Origin: Drosophila persimilis
Taxonomy: Eukaryota; Arthropoda; Insecta; Diptera; Drosophilidae
Direction of reading: 5' to 3'
Assembly: GCF_003286085.1 (NCBI RefSeq)
Contig: NW_020825298.1
Location: 372,001-436,000 of the forward strand
Length of the DNA: 64,000 nucleotides
In this document: one piece after another, positions 33,986-47,500 of the stretch
Layout of the letters: every line of letters begins with the position of its first letter
How positions within the stretch are numbered: position 1 is the first letter of the stretch
Notes under the pieces: model-generated
What the model was told of the DNA's origin: nothing
The model's input: only the letters and a program-made list of their open reading frames with translations
Databases searched by the model: none
Position numbers and translations under genes: made by a program

Positions 33986-34446
33986 TTCACGTCTTGAAGC
34001 TGAAGCCCAGCGTTTGATTCGGCAGCTTATGAAAGGGGGTTGCTGACATTATTTCCCAGCTACACAGCAGCGTCATCGGGATAGGCCAGCCAGTGGCTAC
34101 CACAGAGGACGAGGAGTTAACGACAGCGAGCGAATTTGAAAGACGAAGGAAACAGCGTGGGATGCTAGGAAGAGGGCCATGGCAGTGGCCGGGTCTAAAT
34201 GTCGGACAAAAAGCCACAGCCTCGCGCGACAAGAATCATGTCCCGAGGGGCGCACGGCATCGTGGCCACGAGCGCAGGAGCCAGCCGGGGCTAACAATCA
34301 GTCAGTCGGTCAGGCGCCTGGAGTGGACAGCCGTCATCATAAGAACCGGAAGACCAGAAGACCGTGGTAACCGGTATATTGGTATCCACGAGCAACAAGG
34401 AGGTATGCCTGGGTACGGGAGGGGCCGAAATGTTATAATTAAATGA
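33986..34446 (+). other. Direct repeat copy 2 carrying an intact Arg/Gly-rich ORF
   Basis: The plus-strand frame is open from about 34030 to the stop at 34444, with an ATG only if translation begins internally. It reads VADIISQLHSSVIGIGQPVA, then EFERRRKQRGMLGRGPWQWP, SRDKNHVPRGARHRGHERRS and ends near YGRGRNVIIK. Copy 1 at 32531-32930 shares this ORF with a frameshift. The opposite strand also has an open frame over part of the repeat and homology to the end of the NERWAVASRR exon at 33986-34030, so the coding strand is not certain. Function unknown; it may be part of a mobile element. Confidence 0.35.
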
Positions 34447-35579
34447 AGAGTTAAATAAAGTAAATGAATAAATAATAACTTAAGGTAAGGGGAGGTGATC
34501 GTGGCATAGAAGTTTGTTGCCCGAGACGTTATTGGCCAATAGAGCTGGAGGGAATACAAAAATAAAAGAATAGGAACCAAGAAAAAATAGTTAATGGCAA
34601 ATGGCAATGAATATGGGGGAAACAAGGAAAACTTACGCGGTCAAAGCCGATGAGGCAAAGCATGGTGCAGCAAATAATAACTAATGTTATTGTACCAATG
34701 CAAGCGATCGTTGATGCAGTATCGATCTGGCAAGCTGGAGTACCTCGCCGGTGAGATTATCGAGAACTATTAGAACGATTTTATTGAGCAACAAAACCAT
34801 CCGAAATGGAAACTTGTGGTTTTATCTATGTGAGCAGAAGCTATAAAAAGTTTGTGACGAGACACAGCCGTTGAGGTGGATACATTTTTTAACATTTTAC
34901 TACGTATTTATTTCAAATACCAATTTTACATGTACATACATGCATGATAAAATGTAAGTAAGTATACATATCTAAAGGAATGCGAAGTATCTCTGAAAGT
35001 CATTGTCTATGGCTACGACTAAGGTGGTAAGGGAAGTTTAGGTGAATTGTGTCAATAAGTTAGAAAAATGTATTTAATGTACTTAAATGGCGATAAATAT
35101 CAATAAAATGAGTAGCTGGAACTAATTTAATATAGCACACAGAAAACATATACACAAGTACGGAAGGTAATTATCAATAACATTATCCAATTAATAGTTT
35201 TGGGCTTCCTTAAAAAATTCGCTGACACTGATACTCGGTTATATATTGTAGGTTTGTGTGTTTATATGTTGATCAGTCGATAAATTGTTTTTTTAAAACC
35301 CTAACTGAAGTTTACTAAGGAAGTTTGGCCTTGATACAAGGCGTTCAAAAAGCAACTAGTGTCTAAATTATTACAAGGCATAAGATCTACGGATCTACAG
35401 ATCGCGTAAATCTATTCTAATTAAAAAATATTTTCGATACGCTTTCGTTGTACATTGCGAAATGAAATGGCAATACTTAATACCTACTAGAGGGAGGGGG
35501 TTGGCAATTTTACACACAATTTACACATAAATATATAAGAATATTTTTCTGCATCTGTTGCTTGTACTGTTCCACCAGT
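34447..35579 (-). other. Downstream region and probable 3' UTR of fat
   Basis: AT-rich sequence between the repeat block and the fat stop codon. Minus-strand AATAAA-type hexamers occur around 34904-34910, which would give a 3' UTR of about 670 nt. No gene is seen. Confidence 0.5.
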
Positions 35580-38500
35580 CTACACGTATTCCTCTGGTGC
35601 GGCCTGGCCATTCGAGGGCAGTCGAAGAGTTGACACGGCCTGTGGCTGTTGCTGTTGTTGCTGCTGTGGCGTGTCCGTCGTATCAGGCAGCTCTGCAATA
35701 TCTTTAAACACGCCCATCAGATTCTCATAGCTTGGCCCCCAGTTGAGCAAGTACTCCCATCCCAAAGTAGTGGCGGATGGGGAGGCGGCGCCGTTCGCTT
35801 TGCGATAAATGCCGCTCAAGTGGTTGGCAATGTCATCGTCACTGGCCACCAGAGTGCTGAGCGAGCCGCGGAACGAGGATTCGAAGCCATCGTATGGGTG
35901 CGGGGGTATGGGAGGGGTTTTGACGACACTTTGATTGCGGCTGGGCTCACCGCTGAGCGCTCGAGCGACAGGACTCCGGCCATCCAAAAGGCTCTTGCTG
36001 GTCGAGTATTTTCCATCACCACTCAAGCTATTGTTATCGTACTCGATCTCGGAACAGGTGAAACTGTCGTTGCCGCTCTCATCCGTCGAAGTTGAGCTGT
36101 GGGCATCCACGTCAGTGTTGTGCATCCCGCCTCCCAATGACATGTGGAGGGCGCTGCTGGGCACTCGCGGCGCCTCGCTACTTGACGACACAGCATCGAG
36201 TGTTGAGACGAGGCTGCAGGTTCTCGGACGGGCATTAAGGCGTTCGATCTCTTCGGCAGTCAGACCCATAGAGGTTTGTGGCGGCGCCTGCTGTGGAACG
36301 CCAGGCTTCTGACGGCTGGCACTGGAGCTCTGCCCAGAGAGCTGCGACATGACCGGGCTGTTCAGACTGCGTTCACTGTTGCTGTGCAGGGCATCCTTGC
36401 CGACCCCGCCAGAGCTGGAGGTGGTGGCCAAGAGCGCGCTCTGCAAGGGTTTGCCCGAAATATCGTGCAGCGTGAGAATGCGTGGTTGCTGGGAGCTCAG
36501 CTCCGAGCTTGGCGAAAGCCGTGCCAGTGGCGTGCTTTGATGAGTGCGAGAGGCGCTATTTGGCGGAGGCGGCTGTCCGCCCTGGTTGCGGGACACGAAC
36601 GGAGCGTTGACGGCGTGTCGGGGCGAGTGCCGATGCTGCTGCTGGCTGGCCGCGCTTTGGTGCTTGTGGTGGGTATAGGCGGCCACGGGTGGAGAGGTGG
36701 CTTTGTACTTCCGCATGCCACCCGCCTCGCGGTAGCCCTTGTAGTGGTACACAATATCAATGTCCGAGGGAGCGATCGAGCTGGCGTTCTCCAAGTCGTA
36801 GTGTTCCGGGTATTCGGAGCCCATGTCTACAGAGCTGCCGTGGTCGAGCGGATGCATCGAATTCGGTGGCGGTATGGAGAGATGGTGCTCCTCCCTGATA
36901 AGCGGACTCTTGCCCACGACCTCGCGTTCTATGATGTCTGGTCGCTGAGGACGCTGCTGTGGTTGTGGCAGCTCTGCCGTTGGTGTGAGCTCACTGCGCT
37001 CCTTGAACTTCTTAGTCAGGAGCTCAGGTCCCACGAGATGGTGCGTGGGTGGGCGCAAATGCTCGGTGGCTCCCACCGGTGGAGCCGGGGCTTCGTTGGG
37101 GTGCAGACCTCGTGCCAGTACGTGGTCCACTTGACTCTGAGGCAGTGGTGGCCCGCCCAACACTCCGCCAGGGTGTTTAATTTTGAAGCCCGGCACTCCG
37201 CAGCTGAGGCTGCCAATCTTTTCCTGCTTCCCACGGAATCGGTATATAACGTACGATCCCAGAATGGCGACCACCAAAATGACAAAGAATACGATCACCA
37301 AAGTGATGCCGATGCTCAGTGGATCCGCAACTTGGGCCGCATCTACTCCAATGTCGCCACTACAGCCTAGCTCCACCTTTCCGTGATGCTGCACTTCGGG
37401 AAAGATGCTGCCGGACCCGTTCAGGGGCTGCAGTTCATGATTGATCGTAAAGTTTGCCACGCAACCGACGAACAGTTCGGCATATCCGTCCGCCCGAAGA
37501 AGCTCACTGGGAGCACCGCCCACAGTCAGTGTGGTTAGGTATGGGTCCAGGAAGTCGTGCACTCCCGCAATGTCGAGCTCATCGCCCACCTGACGACCGT
37601 CAATGAACAGCTGCAGACTGCGACTCTCGCTGTGCAGACTTACGTTGTGCCACCTGCCATCGTGCAGAGAGGCTGGCTCCTGTACCGTCATGTTGATGGT
37701 CAGCTGTTGCTTGGAGAAGTATACGAGTTTTCCCTCTTTCAGCGACAGAGAAGTGAACATCTGATTGGTGGCCGAATACAAGAGCAGTCCACGCGGCTGA
37801 TAAGTGCGGAAGAGCAGGCTCAGTACTTTGGGCGCTTCGTATATCTGGGATGCTGCTGAGATGCTAATGCTCTGTCTGGAACTGGCATTGGCGGTTTGGC
37901 GTCTTTCGCGGGTGATAATGTCCGACCAAGCGTCCTTGCTATTGTACAGGTTGTCCAGCAGCTGCATGCGACGATGCAGCTCGGAGATTCTAAACTCAAG
38001 AAAGGCCCCGCCGCTCAGTGTGACTGGCTCAAGGGAGTCGGAGCAGTCGGGCGATTGCAGATGCCCTCCACACTGGCACAACGAGCTCGACCAGCGGTCT
38101 ATACACTGCCCGGCGAACCCTCCGCAGCGCTCTGCCGCCAAGGAAGGCTGACAGGCCTGGCGATTGCAGCCGGGAATAATGCCTCTCTTTTGGAGCGGTG
38201 TGCTCAGGTTCAGGGAGCGTCCGGCGATGTGCACGCTGTGCAAGCAGCCCACAAGATCATCGCTGTGCACTTGACCAGGACGCTCCAGGATGGGATCCGC
38301 AGAGGCCAACCCGCCAATCAGAAGCGGCTGTTTGTTGAAGTTGAGTGTGCTGTGAGGAACCAGAAGATATAAAAATGAAATTATTGGATTGAGTGCGCCT
38401 CATCTTATACATCATTCGCAGTACTCACCCCACAGGTCCGACCTCGTCCGCATAGCAGGTGGAATCCCCTGGTGTGCATTCGGCACATACGTCTCCAGAG

Positions 38501-41500
38501 TCTGCACACTTAGCTACGCTCAGCGACATGACCCGTCCGTTACGCGTGGCCGTAACTTTGTGCCAGCTTCCATCGGCAAGATTGCGGCCGGCTACCACGG
38601 TGCTGATGGCCGTTCGTGCCCCGCCCGATGAAAAATAGGCCTGGCCATGCACCAACTCAATGGCCAGGAAGTCCGAGCGGCCACCGCTGTGCATTCCGTA
38701 GTTGTACAGCAACAGGGAGTTGGGCTTTGTGGTGGCAAACACGATGGATATGTCGTTGGTGGTCACGTCCAGGGCCGGGAAGGTCATGAAGGAGAGCGGC
38801 TCGAAGCCGTAGCTGAAGCGCTCACAGTGACGCCCGTAGCGACCAGCGGTACAACTGCACTTGTATCCCGGCTTGAGGTTGACGCACAATCCACCGTGCA
38901 GACAGGGATTGGGTCGGCAAGAGTCCGACACGCTCTCGCACTGGTTCCCCCGGAATCCCGGCCGGCAGAGGCAAAAGTACGACGATCCATCGGAGCTGCG
39001 TTGGCAGCTGCCGCCATTGCGACAGGGCTTGCTCCAGCACACGTCGCTGCGCTCCCGCTGGCATTGTTTGCCATCGCGGTTCGATGGACAGACGCACTGA
39101 AAGTCGTTCCCGATGCGCCGACACTGAGCCTGCAGCTGACAGGGATTGGGTAGGCATGGATCTTGCCTCCGGTTGCACTGTTCCCCCGAGAATCCATTGG
39201 TGCACTGACAGCTGTAGTCATGGACGAGGCGTGGCCCACTTAAGACGAGTGTGGGACTGTCGATGATGCCGAAGATGTGGGTATCCAGCAGTCGGATAGA
39301 GGCACTGCAGACGCCTCCATTCTCACAGACGTCGGGCTCGCTGCAGGGTTCGTAGCCAATGACCACCTCCTTCTGCAGGAGCTCGGCTAGAGCGGCTCGC
39401 TTCTCCCGGAGACGCTCAATAACATGGCGCGGCTGTTGGTAGGTTCGCCTTGCGGAGCGCACGGCCAGCAGAACCTCCAGGCTGCTTGCATTCCCCCCAT
39501 TCCCCAAAAGGCTGTATAGGAAGAGCTCATCGTCGCTGGCCAAGCGGGATTTCAGCATCTCCATAACCGGGCGATAGTGCTGGGCCAGGAACTGGGCCGC
39601 CGTCATGTTCCGCACCAAGACGGACACCGTATGGGAAAGTGTATCATTATTGTAGGTCTGGAAGTCAACGGTCAGCTTCGAGGTAACATCGCTGTGCTTG
39701 CCATCATTTCCTGTGTAGCTGACGGCGTAGGCTGTGGGCGTGGTGTGCGAGGTGGTGTACAAGTCACAGCCTCGGGGTATAGCCAGCTGGAGCTGGCCTT
39801 GGGGCTGAGCCTGCAAGCGACAGCGATAGTCGCCCACAATATCGATGTCATTGGGGCGGACATCGGCAAGCTTTACGTTTGAGGGAAGGTCCCCGTTGAA
39901 GATACCGACTGCCACGTGAAGGTTACGCGGCGTGGATGGATTGTCGTTCTGGTCGAGCACTGTGATGATCAGCGTGTGCTGGGCCCGCTGCCTAGGCTTT
40001 CCGCTGTCTTCCACCTCAATCACCGCCTCCAAGGTGGGCGTGATCTCCCGATCGAAGCTGCCCGTGGACTTCACCAGTCCAGAGATTTTGTCCACACTCA
40101 GCCAGGACTTATGTTTACCCGCCACCAGTTGATAAGTGAAGGGTCCGCCATTGCGAGGAAGGTCCGGATCGGTCGCCGAGAGCGTCATTATCGATGTACC
40201 TGCTGGTTCGTTCTCGGAAACATACCCCAGCAGCCCCTCAGGAGCGAACACCGGACCGTTGTCGTTGACGTCATCCAGATCTATTCGCACTGTGGCACTT
40301 CCCGTTTGGGGTGGCAGGCCGGTGTCGATGGCCCCAATCACGAGACTATAGTGGGCAATGTCCTCGCGATCCAGCCGCGCAGCCGTGCTAATCTCTCCAC
40401 TCTGGACATCGATCTTGAAGCCCTGTTTCAGGTTGCCGTTGATGATGGAGTAGCTGAACTGATTGTTCTGCGGCCGCACGTCCTTGTCCACGGCTCTGAC
40501 TGTCGTAACTTTGGTTCCAATCGGAGCGGCCTCTGAAATAACTGACGTGTAGTAGCGCTTAAGGAATTCGGGGGGATCGTTGCCGTCCTGAATGGAGATT
40601 ATGATCTGCGCCTCATCGGTGTCGTTGCCCCTAATACTGCCATAGTTCTTTGCCATAACTGTGAGCACCACCCGATTCTGCGTTTCGCGGTCGAGGTGGC
40701 GTGCTACGTGGATCACACCCGTGTAGGTGTTGATGGCGAAGCCCTTGTCGTTGCTGGAGCCCACCAGCAAGTAGTAGACGCGACCATCCTCGCCGCTGTC
40801 TTTGTCCGTGGCCTGGACAGCGCCCACTATGGTGCCCACTGCAGATGTCTCGGACACATCGAAGTGGAAGACGGGCTGCAGGAATTGGGGATAGAACTCG
40901 TTCACTCCCAGGATGTGCACGTAGAGTGTGGCATAGCTCTCCATGCTGGAGTCGGGGTTCTTGGCCTTTAGCTGTAGCGCGAAGGTGCGCCGTTCTTCGT
41001 AGTCAAAGGTGGCCGCGGAGGAGATGGTCCCGTTGCTGGAGTTCATCAGGAAGAAGTGGCGATCTGTGCCGCTGGGCAGAAATGAGTAATGAACAATGGC
41101 ATTCTTCGGGGAGTCCTTGTCGGTGGCGTGGGCCTGGAAAACGAATGTGCCCACTGGCTTGTTCTCCGCTACGTAGCCATGGTACTCGGACTGATTGAAG
41201 AGCGGCGGATTATCATTGACATCAGTCAGGATAATGGTCAGCAGGGCCACAGCGGACAGCGGCTGGAAGCCCAGGTCCTGTACTGTGATGTTCAGATGGT
41301 ACTCTTGTACCAAATCGTAGTCCAGCTGCTGGCGAATCAGAATCCCCCCAGTGCGCTCATCCACCATGAAGTCGCGGTTTTCGTTGCCGCCCGAAATGGC
41401 GTAGCGCAGCATTCCATTCGGCCCAACATCTTCGTCCGTGGCTCCAACTGTCAGGATTGTGGATCCAATCGGCTCATTCTCTGGCACAATCACTTGATAG

Positions 41501-44500
41501 CTCCGGGCTGTAAACTCGGGTGTATGGTGGTTCTCGCCCGTGACCACAATAGTGACACGGGTCCGGTCCGATTGCGGGGGCACCCCGTGATCGATGGCCT
41601 TGACGGTGAGCTCGAAGCGGGAGTTTGTGGGCACATTTAGGAGGGGCTTGGCGAGCGATATCCAGCCATCGTGCTTGCCGATGGCGAAGAACGCGCTAAG
41701 GTTGCCGTACACCAAAGCATAGTCCATCTCATTGGCGGCACCCATGTCCTGCTTGTCCGTAGCATGAACCTGCACAATGCGTTGGCCTGGACGGGCGTGC
41801 TCCGGCAGTGGCGACAGGTAAGCGGCTTGCTCGAACTTGGGCGGATTGTTTTTGGCGTCGACGATGTTGATGTTGACCAGACACTCCGAATACAGCGGCG
41901 GCTTTCCATTGTCCGTGGCCAAAATCGTGAGGGCGTACATGTTCTCGGGAGATCTAACGTACTGCGAGCGCTTGTACTGGATCGCTTTCTTGCTGAAGAT
42001 CTCCCCCGTGGCGGGATCAATGCTGAACATGGGTGACGGCTGCTGCAGCGAATACGAGATTACAGAGTTGGGACCCAGCTTGTCCCGGTCGGTGGCTATA
42101 ATCTGGCCCACAAGTGCTACAGGATGCAGCAGTTCCGGAAAGCTGAAGCTGTAAAAGCTGTGCTCAAACTCCGGCGCATTGTCGTTCTGATCCTGGATCG
42201 TAATCGTAATGGGCGTTTCCGCTCGCCAAGCTCCGTCCGAGGCTACCACTTTCAGTATGTACTCGTCCTCCTGCTCGCGGTCCAGATGACCCGCCACGGT
42301 GATGTTGCCGCTGAGGGGTTCGATTTTGAACTTCTCCCCTGGATTCGCGCTGAAGGAGTATGTGGCATTGGCGTTCTGGCCCAGGTCCAAGTCCGACGAG
42401 GTCACTCGGATGACAAAGCTCCCGATCTCGGCGTTTTCCGTTACATTAAGCGAAAACAATCGCGTGAACTTGGGCGGATTGTCGTTCTTATCCAGAAGGT
42501 GCAAGAGCACACTGGCAGTGCCCGTCAGCTGAGGCACGCCCTGGTCCACGGCCTCCACCACGAAAGCGTAGTCGCTTAGCTCCTCGCGATCGAGGCGCAT
42601 GGTCGTGTAAATCTCGCCAGAATCGGTGATCTCGAATGTGCCCTCGTAGTCGTTGCTCAGACGGTAGCTGACCTCGCCATTGTCACCCGAGTCCCGATCT
42701 CTGGCCTTGACGACTGCAATCAACTGCGGTGGGGACTCCTCCTCGAGAACCTCGGCGTTGTAGATAAGCTTATCCATGATCGGGGCATTGTCGTTGGCAT
42801 CCGTGACGTTGATGGTCACCAGCATAACGCTGCGCAGGCTGGGCCTGTCGCCATCCGAAGCCTCCACCCAGATCTCGTACGCGTGCGTCAGCTCATAGTC
42901 GAGGCCGTCGTGGCCCACACTGAGAGCCCCGCTGCTGACATCAATACGCACCGCGTCTCCCATATTGCCCCCTGCTATGCCATAACGTATATTGGCGGCA
43001 GATCCCTTTTTGGGCGAGCTAGCTGCGACTTTGGTCACAATCTTGCCCGGCTGAACATCCTCTGGCAGGGTGAAGCGTGTGTTGGCCATATACGAGTACG
43101 TGGGAAAGAGCTCGGCGGGGCGCAGCATCACCGACAACTCCGCTGAGGAGGTCTGCTGAGTCTGTCCCTGGTCCGTGGCCTGCATTACGATGCTGTAGAT
43201 CGTGTCGCCAGGAGATTTCTTCCTGATTTTTAGTTCCAGACTGGTGCTTATCGCTCCAGTCTTGAAATTGACCTCGAAGAACTCTTGGTCCCTGCCACTG
43301 ATGCTGTAGTGGATCACGGCATTGTCGCCCTCATCCAGGTCCACGGCCCTGGCGCCAAAAACAAACTCGCCCGCGGCTATCCTGTCCGGCACTGCAATGC
43401 TGTAGCTGCCCGACTCGAACTTGGGCTCATTGTCGTTGACATCTCCCACGGTGATAGTGAGATTTACGGACGAGGCACGGGGCTCGGTGATGGAACTGTC
43501 CTGGGCCATAAGCGTCAGATGGTAGACAGCGGTCTCTTCGCGATCCAGTACAGTGGCTGTGGTAATCACTCCCGTGTCCGTGTCTATGTGAAACCGCGCC
43601 ATATGCTCGCCGAGCAGATTGAAGCGAAGCTTCGCGTTCAGCCCCGCATCCTTGTCCGTTGCAGTTGGCTGCAGGACCAGGGTGCCTATGGGCAGGTTCT
43701 CCTGGATGCTGGCGTGGTAGGACTGCAGCTCAAAGACGGGCCCATTGTCGTTGATGTCCTGCACCTCGACACGCACGATGCCAGTGCCTGTCAGGGGCGG
43801 AGATCCTGTGTCCATTGCCACGAGTGTGAGTATATATTCGCTCTGCGTTTCGCGGTCGAGCTGCTTGAGCAGAGCTATGGCGCCAGTCGAGGCGTTTATG
43901 CGGAATAGATCAGAGTCGCCCTCCTTTAGGAAGTACCGCACCTGCGAGTTTAGCGGAGGCGTGTCCGCATCGTACGCGTTCACCGTGAGAACGTACCCGT
44001 CGTTTGGCGGCACCGTGTTCTCCATTACACGTGCCAGGTACGGCGAGTCGAGGAACGTGGGCCGATTGTCGTTTATATCCAGGATGCCGATGATCAGCTC
44101 GGCCGTGTCACTGGCACTATTCTCCACGGCACAGTCCTCGGCGCGCACTGTGAGGGTGTAGCGAGCATTCCGCTCGTAGTTCAGGTTCTTGGCCACCCGC
44201 ACTACGCCTGTGTCCTCGCTGATGCTGAAGTCCTGGTTCTGGTCGCCGGTCATAATAGAGTAGCGAATGCGGCCGTTGGCTCCCTCGTCCACATCTGTTG
44301 CGGACACCTGCAGGACCATAGCCCCAATGCTGGCGTTCTCCGCCACCGAGGCCGAGTACTGTTTCGGGTCGAACACTGGACTGTTGTCGTTCTCATCGAG
44401 TATTCGGACCAGCAGCTGGGTGGTGGTAGCCTGCGGTGGTTCGCCCCGGTCGCGTGCCGTTATATTCAGAACGTAGCTGGATCGCAACTCTCGATCAAGA

Positions 44501-47500
44501 GCATCCACTATGCGCAGCAGGCCATCGGTCGGATTAAGGGAAAAGGGAAGCCGCTCCGATAGCCCCTCAGACGCGTCGTCGTCAGGTGCGGCCTCCTCAA
44601 GAAGATAATCGATGTAGCCATTGCGGCCCTCGTCATAGTCAACAGCTTTCACTGCGATAACGACCGTATTGATGGCCACGTTCTCCATGATCGCCGTTTC
44701 GTTTGCGGAAACGAACACGGGCACTTCATCGTTGACATCTTTGATGAGTATCGTTACCTGGGGCGAAAAGTCGAGAGGAAAAAGGAGATCAGTAGATCGC
44801 AGAGATCAGTCTTAGGGTAATTTTGTGGATGGGTTGGCATCCAGGGGATAGATAGATCTTGATAAAACGGTAAACGCCAAGTGTGGCTCAGTTTTTCAAG
44901 CCAACGAACGAATGAAGGATAAAGACTCGAATGACACACACTTTAAACGCGGGTCCCGCGATGTTTCAAAAAAATCTTTCAATTAATTAGGGTCGCTGTT
45001 CTACCTTTGTAGAATATTATACATATGTATGTAAGTAATAGTCGGCTCGAAAGACGCTAGATTGGATGGCCGTCACAATTGCCTTTTTTTTTGACACTGC
45101 GCATTTAGTCTTTTATCTGTTAAAATATTTTTCATTGTACGTTATTCCAAACATTTCACTTTATTCTTTTCTTTAAGCTAACAACTCCACGAGTTCGGTT
45201 TGTATATCCAATATTGCCCAATACGAAAAGGATTTATCAATTGATTTTCCTGTGCGCTTACCTTCACGGTAGATGAGAGTCGTTGCTGCTTTTGATGGGC
45301 CAAAAACTGTTGCTGTTGGTTGGTTTGATGGTACCGTCTGGGGGAGCGGTACTTAAGCTTCAGTTGCGTCTCCTCTAGCTCACTGAAAGTGGCAATTTCA
45401 TCGGCACAGTCGCGTGCTGTGACCGTCAAAGTGTATGAGGAGCGGCGCTCCCTGTCGAGCTGGCGACGCGTTCGGATGGTGCCGTTGCTGTCGATGCCAA
45501 ACTCTTCGTCGGCATCTCCTGCTGTGATGATGTACTCGATGAGTCCATTGTTACCTTAAAACAAGCAATAATTAGTCATCAAACTATACCGTTGAATATA
45601 CTGTGGGTGGACTGTAGTTTACCCGAGTCGATGTCCTTGGCTGAGACAGTGACTACCTCCATGCCTGTGGGCACATTCTCAAACACTTCGCTCGAGTAGC
45701 TCATGGGGTCGAACAGGGGTGCGTTGTCGTTCAGGTCGAGAACGTTGCAGTATACTGTGATGGTGGTCGATAGGCTAGGCTGTCCACTATCCTGAGCTTG
45801 TACAATCAGAATGTAGTGCTGTACCTGTGGGACCCAAAAAAAAACCAATGCATGGAACGATGATGGATGGCATGTTCGTTGAGGGTTACGTACCTCTTCG
45901 TAGTCTAAGCGGGCCGTAAGGGTGAGCATTCCTGTTTGCGGATTCAGACTGAATACATCGTTGGCCCAGTCTGAGACGACTCCGTAGGAAAGTTGTGAGT
46001 TCTGGCCGAGGTCCGCATCTCTGGCCACGACCTGACCCACCTGGTAGCCCCGGGGAGCGTTCTCCGGAATATCGAAGGAGTACACGGACTCCTCAAACAT
46101 CGGTGGGTTGTCGTTGGTGTCACTCACCTGAGGGAAAGGTTAGTTGTGGGGAGTGGACCACAGCAGGAAGGGATTTTCTTACCTCAATTGCTATGTAGGT
46201 TTCCGTGTACTGTACCCCATCTGAAACCCGAATGCGCACGTCGTATTTGCTCTTCGTTTCCCGGTCGAGAGTGTCGTTCAGCACTAGCCTACCAGTCGTG
46301 GGTTCCAGCTGGAACTTTCCGTCCTGGCCGTCAATCAGCAGGAACTTGACAGTGCCCAGAGTATCAGGATCGTGGGCGCGTATCGTTGCAATTGTGTGTC
46401 CAATCTCCAGGTCCTCGCTGACATTGTAAGCGAATGGCGTTTCGAGGAACTGCGGGGGACTGTCGTTCTTATCGAGAACTGTTACTTTGACCTGCCGGAG
46501 GGAGAATACTCGAAAAAGTGAGTGAGTGACCTATAAAGCATCTACGAGCAATACGAGTATGTACAACGAAGCAAATATACCAAATGATTGGATCGCCGAT
46601 GGCGATGTCGATTTCATCAAGCGGAAACTCGTTCCATATTTGGCACTAAATACACCAGAATACAGACTATCTACGAGTATGTATTGTACCCACTTATGTA
46701 CCCGAACTTCTGTCGCAATGTCAATCGCATTCTTCATCTCTATGGCCTGGGCTTGACCCGCTTACGCTTTAGCTCCGTCTCCGGCTTGTTACATGAACTT
46801 TCTGCTGAAGCTGAATGTTCCGCTTGTTTATGACCTAGGGAAATATAGTTTAGGCCAGGTTCTCACATGACCGCCATTAAGTTCGACACAACCAAAAACC
46901 GGCTAAACGTACTCTAACTTTAAGAAATTTACTTTTGGCTGTCGCCATTGTCACCATTGTCACCATTGTCACCATTTAACATTCATTTGAATTTGACATG
47001 TCTGGCCTGTTCGTGCTGCGTGCCTTTAGCATCTCTCTGTAAGTAGGGGAGTCCGAGACGGACCTCCGCACAAAAACATGAACAGTTGACTTCAAGACGC
47101 ACCATATGAGTAAGAGTACGGTCTAAGTATGAGTAATATATGTAGTATGTAAAGCAGGCGTTGAACACTTTCAGGGACTTTCGGAACCCATTATTTCTCA
47201 GAGGAGTTCCCTTCCCTTTCCCTTCCCCTCCCCTTGTTTAAGAATCAATCCTCTAATCAAGCCGCAATAAAATCGTGGCCGTTGGGCTACATAAACCGAG
47301 CTCGTAACTCTTGCCTAACTTTAACTTCCACACACAGTGCCCAGACGCAGTCCCACTCTGGACTCTGAAGGACAAAAGCCAAGAAAGCAATAAATACGCC
47401 AAAAGAGAGGCAGAGGCCAGACATAGAGACACAGAGCCAGCCAGAGCCGCACGTAAAATATAGCATCGTGTGATGTTGGTGCTCGTGGGTCTGGTGTTAA

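Noticed and set aside
36276-37370. 364-codon ORF antisense to the fat cytoplasmic tail
   Set aside because: It is composition-driven, overlaps a conserved coding exon and shows no domain.
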